A program made the position numbers and the translations under genes. A stretch of 6,020 bases of DNA from Geodermatophilaceae bacterium (GTDB lineage Bacteria > Actinomycetota > Actinomycetes > Mycobacteriales > Geodermatophilaceae), in NCBI GenBank assembly GCA_013811975.1, contig JACCUF010000061.1, positions 1 to 6,020 on the forward strand, written 5' to 3'. The notes under the pieces are model-generated. The model saw only the letters and a program-made list of their open reading frames with translations, was not told where the DNA came from and ran no database searches. Positions 1-5,098 of this stretch are shown here, piece by piece (within the stretch, counting starts at the first letter, position 1; each line of letters begins with the position of its first letter).

Positions 1-363
1 CAACGGTTTTCGTCCAGCGTTCCGCCGAGAATGCAGTCCTCTGTCCTCGGGTGGATGTAGGCGCGGCCGGCTGGATGCTGCTCGTCTCGCATGGACAGGG
101 TCAACCCGGGATTGCTGACCCGCACGATCTGGCCGCGCACCGGATACACAGAGGGGTCGTCAGCCAGCTCGCGAGCCGTAGGTGGACCGGCATCTCCACG
201 AGCGGCACCAGGAACCGGAGCCCGTGCGCGTAATCGGGGGAAGTTCCTCCGGCCGGGCGGGGCGAAGGTCGTGAACGGCCATGGCCCAGTCCAGGACCGG
301 CGGAGCGGAACGGTAGAGCACCAGACTCTCCCGCATCACCACGCCCGAGCTTGGATGCTTGGC
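1..363 (-). pseudogene. Decayed D-amino-acid oxidase (DAO family, FAD-dependent) gene, partial
   Basis: No single frame is intact, but three minus-strand segments read in order as a D-amino-acid oxidase, a flavoenzyme that oxidises D-amino acids to 2-oxo acids. Segment A (363-241) gives SSGVVMRESLVLYRS and ends near RPARPEEL. Segment B (235-176) gives DYAHGLRFLVPLVEMPVHLR. Segment C (176-1) gives ARELADDPSVYPVRGQIVRV and then AYIHPRTEDCILGGTLDENR. These match, in order, the middle of the family: the PDYGYGW region, the VRGQI motif, and the Y-I-x-P-R...LGG block that supplies an active-site tyrosine. A to B needs one extra base in the C5 run at 236-240. B to C skips about 35-45 residues relative to family members recalled from memory. 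The N-terminal Rossmann GxGxxG part (about 80-90 residues) is not found upstream. The C-terminus lies beyond the left edge. Family assignment is confident; exact subfamily (versus other DAO-fold oxidases) is less so. Confidence 0.75.
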
Positions 364-367
364 CGGT

Positions 368-388
368 GGCCGGGTTGTCCCGGCCTTT
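368..388 (+). terminator. GC-rich hairpin with short T run, possible terminator
   Basis: A perfect 7-bp stem (GGCCGGG at 368-374, CCCGGCC at 379-385) encloses the loop TTGT and is followed by TTT (386-388). On the plus strand this resembles a weak intrinsic terminator that would shield the toxin-antitoxin promoter from upstream transcription. The T run is short, so it may only be a stem-loop or a chance GC palindrome. Confidence 0.3.
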
Positions 389-463
389 GGGTCGCTGTCG
401 GCTACGTTGCGGATTAGCCACCCGGGACGCACGTGCAAACTGCCGCGAGTCGGTCAACGAAGG

Positions 464-469
464 TACGAT
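464..469 (+). promoter_or_regulatory. Putative -10 element of the toxin-antitoxin operon
   Basis: TACGAT matches the TAnnnT pattern of an actinobacterial -10 box. Transcription would begin near position 476, leaving a leader of about 29 bases that contains a ribosome binding site. No convincing -35 hexamer is seen at 16-18 bp spacing, as often in high-GC actinobacteria. The adjoining inverted repeat would cover the start point. Confidence 0.45.
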
Positions 470-489
470 ATGACCATCGAGTTGGTCAT
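470..489. promoter_or_regulatory. Inverted repeat, likely antitoxin operator
   Basis: Perfect 7-bp arms ATGACCA (470-476) and TGGTCAT (483-489) flank the 6-base spacer TCGAGT. The repeat begins directly after the putative -10 box and ends 15 bases before the antitoxin start. Phd/YefM and VapB antitoxins usually bind palindromes at their own promoter and repress it, more strongly together with the toxin. The position fits that role; binding itself is inferred. Confidence 0.6.
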
Positions 490-504
490 GAACGGAGGGC
501 GGGC

Positions 505-759
505 ATGGGGACGGACACCCGTACGGTGAGCGTGGCCGATGCCAAGGCGCACCTGTCGGAGCTGCTCGTCGCGGTCGAATCCGGCGAGACAATCGAGATC
601 ACCAAGCGGGGCAAGCCGGTCGCGACGTTGACCGGCGTGCTGCGCGCGAAGAAGCCCGTCGACCTCGACTGGTTGCGCTCGGTGACCGACGGCATGCAGT
701 ACTCCGATGTCAGCGCTGGCGAGATCGTGCGGCAGATGAGAGATGACGCGCGCTACTGA
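505..759 (+). CDS. Type II antitoxin, Phd/YefM-like, partner of a PIN-domain toxin
   Basis: An 84-residue antitoxin that should bind and neutralise the ribonuclease toxin encoded immediately downstream and repress its own operon. Residues 7-42 (TVSVADAKAHLSELLVAVES, then the ITKRGKPVATL stretch) are the classic Phd/YefM fold that dimerises and binds DNA. The remaining part, about residues 50-84 (PVDLDW...IVRQMRDDARY), is the likely toxin-wrapping tail. The ATG at 505 is chosen because GGAGGG (494-499) sits 5 bases upstream. An in-frame ATG at 433 would add 24 residues that resemble no antitoxin and would run through the operator. The stop overlaps the toxin start by one base (TGATG), which implies translational coupling. 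It could be labelled VapB from its partner, but the fold looks Phd/YefM rather than AbrB or ribbon-helix-helix. Confidence 0.88.
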   Translation: MGTDTRTVSVADAKAHLSELLVAVESGETIEITKRGKPVATLTGVLRAKKPVDLDWLRSVTDGMQYSDVSAGEIVRQMRDDARY

Positions 760-1193
760 TGCGCTACTTGGACACCAGCTTGATCGTGGCCGCCTTCACG
801 AACGAGCAGGGCACAGTGCCGGCCCAAGGTGTGTTGCGGGCGGCCGAGGACGATCCACTCGCGATCAGCGACTGGGTAGTGACCGAGACTGCGGCTGGAT
901 TGTCGCGCAAAGTTCGTGAACGCCGCCTCGGTACTCGCGACCGTCGGAATGCCTGGACGGCGTTCAACACGATTGTCGAGTCCACGTTCGTCGTCCTGAC
1001 CGTGATCCCGGCGAACTTTCGTGCAGCAGCCGAGCTCGTCAGCGATCCCGAGACGACGCTTCGTTCGGGCGATGCCCTGCACCTCGCCATCGCCGCGGCG
1101 GCGGGCGCCACGGTGTACACGCTGGATCGAGGCATGAGCGCTGCCGCATCGCGGCTGCAGATCCCTGCGGTGCTCGCCGGCGGGAGAGACTGA
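759..1193 (+). CDS. vapC: VapC-like PIN-domain ribonuclease toxin
   Basis: A 144-residue PIN-domain protein, normal length for a VapC toxin, which are Mg2+-dependent endoribonucleases that commonly cleave tRNA or rRNA and arrest growth when the antitoxin is degraded. The acidic active-site residues are all present: D5 in the opening MRYLDTSLIV, E43 in VVTETAAGL, D105 in the hallmark LRSGDALHLAIA, and D123 in VYTLDRGM. The toxin therefore looks catalytically intact. The ATG shares its A with the stop of the antitoxin gene, so translation is probably coupled, as is common in this class. The RNA target cannot be told from the sequence. The ending LQIPAVLAGGRD is ordinary for the family, and no frameshift or truncation is seen. 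Confidence 0.92.
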   Translation: MRYLDTSLIVAAFTNEQGTVPAQGVLRAAEDDPLAISDWVVTETAAGLSRKVRERRLGTRDRRNAWTAFNTIVESTFVVLTVIPANFRAAAELVSDPETTLRSGDALHLAIAAAAGATVYTLDRGMSAAASRLQIPAVLAGGRD

Positions 1194-1211
1194 CGCGGTC
1201 GAACACCGATC

Positions 1212-1227
1212 CACCGACGGCTCGGTG
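1212..1227 (+). other. Small hairpin downstream of the toxin gene
   Basis: CACCGA (1212-1217) and TCGGTG (1222-1227) form a 6-bp stem with a CGGC loop. A second copy of the left arm lies at 1204-1209, so two alternative hairpins can form. There is no T run, so intrinsic termination is unproven. The rest of the 130-base gap up to 1324 shows only a candidate -10 box. Confidence 0.25.
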
Positions 1228-1311
1228 CGCACGTCGCTGGTCTGGCTGCCGGCTGGGACGATTCGGTGGGCCAAGCGCGGGCGGCTCCGTGTGCCGGAGC
1301 CTGTCGACAGC

Positions 1312-1317
1312 TACGCT
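1312..1317 (+). promoter_or_regulatory. Putative -10 box for a leaderless membrane-protein transcript
   Basis: TACGCT fits the TAnnnT form. With the usual spacing the first transcribed base would be 1324, the A of the ATG. There is no clear Shine-Dalgarno sequence before that ATG, which agrees with leaderless initiation. No clear -35 is seen. Confidence 0.4.
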
Positions 1318-1323
1318 GAAGCC

Positions 1324-1872
1324 ATGCTGCGTGACGGTCCCATCCCGAGGTTTGTGCACGGAATCCTGGAGTACGCGCTGGGCGTGTTGTTCATCGCGGC
1401 CCCTTTCGTATTCGATTTCGACTCCGGTGCGGCAACCGGGATGTCAGTCGCGGTGGGTGTCCTCATCCTCATCCTCGCGGCGGTCAGTGAAGGACCGGTC
1501 AGCCTCGTCAATCAGTTACCGGTCCTGCTGCACGTGGCGATGATCTACCTGCTGTCCATCTTCCTCATCGCCGCGCCGTTCCTCCTGGGCTTCTCCGACG
1601 AGGTGCCGCCGCGCAACTTCTTCATCGTCAGCGGGGTCCTGCTGCTGTTGGTCACCATCGGCACCCGGTTTCGCCGCGCCGACCCAAAAGCTGACGCGGG
1701 GAAGGACTCGGCGACGGGTGCTCGTACGAGCAGTCGCGCGGTACCACCACCGGTGGCTCCAGGCCCCGGCAGTCCATCGCCGGGCCCGACGCCGCCTGCG
1801 TCAGGTTCGCTCCCGGTAGTGCCGGGACAGCCACAACCGCCACCACGGATGGGCCGACCCCCCTCTGCATAG
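1324..1872 (+). CDS. Four-helix membrane protein with SPW-like internal duplication and proline-rich tail
   Basis: A 182-residue protein of unknown function. Four hydrophobic segments are visible at about residues 9-31, 37-55, 68-90 and 98-114. Helices 1-2 and 3-4 look like two copies of one unit: ALGVLFIAAPFVFDFD in the first corresponds to LLSIFLIAAPFLLGFSD in the second. Two-helix repeats with an (S/A)P(W/F) motif just after a hydrophobic stretch are the pattern of SPW-repeat proteins; here the motif reads AAPF. After a basic stop-transfer run (TRFRRADPK) comes a tail from about residue 120, rich in proline, glycine and serine in its last 40 residues, probably disordered and cytosolic. The ATG at 1324 is preferred because it directly follows a -10-like box; GTGs at 1225 and 1291 would only add non-hydrophobic residues. 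The stop codon lies inside the first ARG box of argC. A link to arginine synthesis is not supported. Confidence 0.75.
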   Translation: MLRDGPIPRFVHGILEYALGVLFIAAPFVFDFDSGAATGMSVAVGVLILILAAVSEGPVSLVNQLPVLLHVAMIYLLSIFLIAAPFLLGFSDEVPPRNFFIVSGVLLLLVTIGTRFRRADPKADAGKDSATGARTSSRAVPPPVAPGPGSPSPGPTPPASGSLPVVPGQPQPPPRMGRPPSA

Positions 1873-1899
1873 CCATTCATCACGGTGCATAATCATGCA
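1866..1899. promoter_or_regulatory. Tandem ARG boxes (putative ArgR operator) before argC
   Basis: Box 1 is TGCAT-AGCC-ATTCA (1866-1879) and box 2 is TGCAT-AATC-ATGCA (1886-1899). Both fit the bacterial ArgR half-site pattern TGMAT-N4-ATKCA; box 2 is a perfect inverted repeat. Their centres are 20 bp apart, about two helical turns, so both face the same side of the DNA, as expected for one ArgR hexamer contacting two boxes. Box 2 covers the -10 region, so arginine-bound ArgR would block polymerase. The match is to the established consensus; binding is inferred. Confidence 0.8.
1888..1893 (+). promoter_or_regulatory. Putative -10 box of the arg operon
   Basis: CATAAT differs from TATAAT at one base and lies within ARG box 2. 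The expected start of transcription is 1900-1902, giving a leader of zero to two bases before the argC ATG. No good -35 hexamer is evident at 16-18 bp. Confidence 0.55.
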
Positions 1900-1901
1900 T
1901 T

Positions 1902-2945
1902 ATGGCCGTCCGGACAGCGAAATTCAGCGCGGCGGTGGCTGGTGCCTCGGGATACGCCGGAGGCGAGGTGTGCCGGCTGCTCGCTGAGCATCCCGCCATC
2001 GCGCTTCGCACGGTCTGCGCCGAGTCCTCGGTAGGCGATCTGCTCAGTGCGCACCACCCGCACCTGCATGGACTAGGTGAGCATCTACTGGCCCCGACCG
2101 ACGCGGCGACGTTGACCGGTCACGACATCGTCTTCCTCGGCCTGCCGCACGGGCACTCCGCCGCTCTCGCCGCCCAGCTTCCCGACGAGACGCTCGTCGT
2201 CGACCTGGCCGCCGACCACCGACTGGGCAACGCGGCCGACTGGGGGCGTTGGTACGGCGGTGCGTACGCACCCGCTTGGCCGTACGGGTTGCCAGAGCTT
2301 CCCGGTGCCCGCGAGAAACTGGCTGGGGCCCGGCGAATCGCTGTACCCGGGTGTTATCCGACGGCCGTGATCCTGGCCCTCGCACCGGCTCTGTCCGTCG
2401 GACTGGTCAGCCCCGACGTGGTCATCGTCGCCGCGAGTGGCACGTCCGGAGCCGGTCGCAAGGCCGCCAGCAACCTGTTGGGCAGCGAAGTGATGGGGGC
2501 TGTCAGCGCGTACGGGGTCGGCGGAGTGCATCGACACACCCCTGAGATCACCGAGCACCTGAGCGAGGCTGCCGACACTGGTGTACGGGTGTCCTTCACG
2601 CCCGTCCTGGCTCCGATGTCCCGCGGAATCTTGGCCACCTGCAGCGCTGCGCTGATCGGGGATCCCGACCCGGCTGCCGCGAGGTCGGCCTATGAGAAGG
2701 CCTACGCCGACGAGCCGTTCGTCACCCTCTTGGCCGACGGTTCCTGGCCGAGCACGGCCGCAGTGCTCGGCTCCAATTGCGTGCATCTGCAGGTCACCGT
2801 CGACGCGGATGCCAGGCGCCTGCTGGTCGTAGCGGCCGTGGACAACCTCACCAAAGGGACCGCCGGCGGCGCTATTCAGAGCGCCAATCTCGCCCTGGGA
2901 CTGTCGGAAACACTGGGACTGCCGACCTTGGGACTCGCCCCGTGA
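1902..2945 (+). CDS. argC: N-acetyl-gamma-glutamyl-phosphate reductase
   Basis: ArgC reduces N-acetylglutamyl 5-phosphate to N-acetylglutamate 5-semialdehyde with NADPH in the cytosol, the third step of arginine synthesis. The 347 residues match the usual length. The nucleotide-binding loop GASGYAGGE is at residues 14-22. The catalytic cysteine is C151 in IAVPGCYPTAV, which forms the thioester intermediate. GTSGAGRKA follows, and the conserved histidine motif HRHTPEI begins at H210, the likely acid-base residue. The C-terminal NLTKGTAGGAIQSANLALG block completes the Rossmann side of the NADPH site. The ATG at 1902 is chosen because the protein then starts eleven residues before the first-strand glycine loop and because it fits the promoter just upstream. 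There is no Shine-Dalgarno sequence, which points to leaderless translation. It is the first gene of the operon, with paired ARG boxes before it. Confidence 0.97.
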   Translation: MAVRTAKFSAAVAGASGYAGGEVCRLLAEHPAIALRTVCAESSVGDLLSAHHPHLHGLGEHLLAPTDAATLTGHDIVFLGLPHGHSAALAAQLPDETLVVDLAADHRLGNAADWGRWYGGAYAPAWPYGLPELPGAREKLAGARRIAVPGCYPTAVILALAPALSVGLVSPDVVIVAASGTSGAGRKAASNLLGSEVMGAVSAYGVGGVHRHTPEITEHLSEAADTGVRVSFTPVLAPMSRGILATCSAALIGDPDPAAARSAYEKAYADEPFVTLLADGSWPSTAAVLGSNCVHLQVTVDADARRLLVVAAVDNLTKGTAGGAIQSANLALGLSETLGLPTLGLAP

Positions 2946-2967
2946 GCGCAGCGAGCGAGGCTGCCAA

Positions 2968-4119
2968 GTGAGCGTCACTGCGGCGCAGGGATTCCGGGCT
3001 GCCGGAGTTGCTGCGGGGCTGAAATCCTCCGGTGGCCTGGATGTCGCAGTCGTCGTCAACGACGGACCCTCCTACGCCGCGGCCGGGGTCTTCACCAGTA
3101 ACCGGGTCAAGGCCGCCCCGGTTCTCTGGTGCCAACAGATCCTGACGTACGGACAACTGCACGCCGTCGTCCTGAACTCCGGTGGCGCCAATGCCTGCAC
3201 CGGCCCGGACGGATTCGCCGACACCCATCGCACCGCCGAACACATGGCCGCCGAACTGCAAGTCGGCGCGATCGACGTCGCCGTTGCCTCGACCGGCCTG
3301 ATCGGCCTACGGCTGCCGATGCCGGACCTGCTGTCCGGAGTCAGCGCCGCCGTCGAAAAGCTGTCCACCGGGGGTGGGGCAACGGCGGCCAGAGCGATCA
3401 TGACGACCGACTCGGTGCCCAAGCAGGCCACCCTGACCCGGGACGGATTCACCGTGGGCGGGATGGCCAAGGGCGCGGGGATGCTTGCACCGGGGCTGGC
3501 CACCATGCTCGTCGTCATCACCACCGACGCTCACGCCGAAGCCGTGACCTTGGATGCGGCGCTGCGCACGGCAGCCGCTGTGAGCTTCGATCGGGTGGAC
3601 AGCGATGGCGCGATGTCGACGAACGACACCGTGCTGCTGCTCGCCAGCGGTGCCAGCGGTTGCACACCCGAGCCGGCGATTCTGACCAAGGCGGTGACCG
3701 AGGTCTGCCATGACCTGGCCCAACAGTTGCTCGCCGACGCCGAAGGCTCCACCAAGGACATCGCGATCACCGTGGAACAGGCCGCCACCGTGGAGGACGC
3801 CCTGGTCGTCGCCCGGGCGATCGCCGGAAACAACCTGGTCAAGTGCGCGTTCTTCGGTGCCGACCCCAACTGGGGGAGGATCCTGGCCGCGGTCGGAACA
3901 ACCGCTGCCGCCTTCGATCCTGATCACCTCGACGTGGTCATCAACGATGTGGAGGTCTGCCGCGCCGGCGGGATCGGCGAGGACCGGGAGACCTGCGACC
4001 TGTCCGGTCGCGCGGTCGACGTGCGGGTACGACTGCACGCCGGTGACCACGAAGCCACGATCTGGACAAATGACCTGTCGCTGGCCTACGTCCACGAGAA
4101 CTCGGCCTACAGCTCATGA
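2968..4119 (+). CDS. argJ: Ornithine acetyltransferase / glutamate N-acetyltransferase
   Basis: ArgJ moves the acetyl group from N-acetylornithine to glutamate, closing the cyclic arginine pathway; some members also use acetyl-CoA to make N-acetylglutamate. It is an Ntn-hydrolase-like enzyme made as a precursor that cuts itself into two chains. The cleavage site is visible as A178-T179 in GMLAPGLATML, with T179 the nucleophile. The oxyanion-hole motif ASTGLIG is at 107-113. Other family blocks are MSTNDT (216-221), AEGSTKDI (E259, K263), GADPNWGRI and the C-terminal AYVHENSAYSS. The length of 383 is slightly short of the roughly 400 common in the family but no motif is missing. The start is GTG at 2968, with GAGG (2957-2960) seven bases upstream and a family-like N-terminus, VTAAQGFRAAGVAAGLKSSG. 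Whether this copy is bifunctional cannot be told by eye. Confidence 0.96.
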   Translation: MSVTAAQGFRAAGVAAGLKSSGGLDVAVVVNDGPSYAAAGVFTSNRVKAAPVLWCQQILTYGQLHAVVLNSGGANACTGPDGFADTHRTAEHMAAELQVGAIDVAVASTGLIGLRLPMPDLLSGVSAAVEKLSTGGGATAARAIMTTDSVPKQATLTRDGFTVGGMAKGAGMLAPGLATMLVVITTDAHAEAVTLDAALRTAAAVSFDRVDSDGAMSTNDTVLLLASGASGCTPEPAILTKAVTEVCHDLAQQLLADAEGSTKDIAITVEQAATVEDALVVARAIAGNNLVKCAFFGADPNWGRILAAVGTTAAAFDPDHLDVVINDVEVCRAGGIGEDRETCDLSGRAVDVRVRLHAGDHEATIWTNDLSLAYVHENSAYSS

Positions 4120-4132
4120 GGCGAGCATCCTC

Positions 4133-5098
4133 ATGACAGCAGTCGCAGCGCAGGATCAGGTCCGGCGGTGGGGGAGCAGCCGGCCGATGCGGCCCGAGGA
4201 CCCGGACCGGGACGCCGCACGCGCGGCCGTCCTGACCGACGCGCTGCCCTGGCTCAAGGAGTTTTTCGGTCAGGTCGTGGTCATCAAGTACGGCGGAAAC
4301 GCGATGATCGACGAGAGCCTGAAACGGGCCTTCGCGCAGGACCTGGTCTTCCTTCGCTATGTCGGGATCCGCCCGGTCGTCGTACACGGCGGCGGGCCAC
4401 AGGTCTCGGCCATGCTGGGCCGGCTCGGAATCGAGAGCGAGTTCCGGGCCGGGTTACGGATAACGACCGAGGAAACGATTGACATCGTCCGGATGGTCCT
4501 GGTCGGTCAGGTCGGCCGGGAACTGGTCGGCCTGATCAACTCCCACGGCCCGCACGCGGTGGGCCTGTCCGGTGAGGATGCCCACCTGTTCACGGCCGTT
4601 CGCACGACGGCCCAGGTGGACGGCGAGCGTGTCGACATCGGTCTGGTCGGTGACGTGGCCGCGGTCAACCCTGCAGCAGTCGTGGACCTCGTCGCTGCCG
4701 GACGGATCCCGGTCGTGTCCTCGGTTGCGCCAGACGTCAACGGCGTTGTGCACAATCTCAACGCCGACACCGCCGCCGCCGCTCTGGCCGTGGCCCTGGG
4801 CGCCGTCAAGCTCGTGGTCCTCACCGACGTCGAGGGGCTCTACAGCGACTGGCCGGATCGCTCCTCATTGGTCCAACAGATCACGACCGGCGAACTGAAA
4901 GACGTCCTGCCACTCATCGACAAAGGGATGGCTCCCAAGATGGCCGCGTGCCTACGTGCTGTGCAGGGTGATGTGAAGCGCGCCACGGTGGTCGACGGAC
5001 GGCTGCCCCACGCGCTGCTGCTCGAGATGCTGACCAGTGAGGGGACCGGAACGATGGTGGTCCCCTCACCCGTGAACGGAGAGGTAACACAGGCATGA
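4133..5098 (+). CDS. argB: Acetylglutamate kinase, probably arginine-sensitive
   Basis: ArgB phosphorylates N-acetylglutamate with ATP, the second and often controlled step of arginine synthesis. Amino-acid-kinase motifs are all present: VVVIKYGGNAM with K52, the glycine-rich VVVHGGGPQV (H85-Q90), GLSGEDAHLF, HNLNAD (207-212, acetylglutamate binding) and KGMAPKM with catalytic K269. With ATG 4133 the protein has 321 residues, about 25 more than common family members. An N-terminal helix (about residues 26-45, DRDAARAAVLTDALPWLKEF) and the C-terminal HALLLEMLTSEGTGT (293-307) resemble the features of hexameric, arginine-inhibited NAG kinases, so feedback inhibition is inferred. The start is uncertain: an in-frame ATG at 4187 preceded by GGGGAG would give 303 residues. 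The gene begins 13 bases after argJ and overlaps argD by ATGA. Confidence 0.96.
   Translation: MTAVAAQDQVRRWGSSRPMRPEDPDRDAARAAVLTDALPWLKEFFGQVVVIKYGGNAMIDESLKRAFAQDLVFLRYVGIRPVVVHGGGPQVSAMLGRLGIESEFRAGLRITTEETIDIVRMVLVGQVGRELVGLINSHGPHAVGLSGEDAHLFTAVRTTAQVDGERVDIGLVGDVAAVNPAAVVDLVAAGRIPVVSSVAPDVNGVVHNLNADTAAAALAVALGAVKLVVLTDVEGLYSDWPDRSSLVQQITTGELKDVLPLIDKGMAPKMAACLRAVQGDVKRATVVDGRLPHALLLEMLTSEGTGTMVVPSPVNGEVTQA

Noticed and set aside
433..504. Upstream ATG for the antitoxin
   Set aside because: It would place the promoter and operator inside the coding region and add residues unlike any antitoxin, while ATG 505 has GGAGGG at ideal spacing.
101..592. Minus-strand frame of 163 residues as an intact gene
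   Set aside because: Only the stretch 176-235 of this frame belongs to the oxidase; the rest is out of frame with the oxidase homology or crosses the antitoxin gene and its operator.
1225..1323. GTG start giving a longer membrane protein
   Set aside because: The added 33 residues show no signal or membrane segment, no ribosome-binding sequence precedes the GTG, and the promoter geometry favours 1324.
2085..3059. Long open frame on the minus strand opposite argC and the start of argJ (324 residues)
   Set aside because: It is antisense to a clear argC, has no recognisable motif, and is of the kind that high-GC codon bias creates on the opposite strand.
3307..4095. Long minus-strand open frame opposite argJ (262 residues)
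   Set aside because: It is the shadow of argJ; the glycine, histidine and arginine-rich composition reflects codon bias and no domain is seen.
3710..4132. Upstream extension of the argB frame into argJ
   Set aside because: The residues before 4133 are proline, serine and arginine-rich and overlap essential argJ sequence in another frame; no NAG kinase has such an extension.
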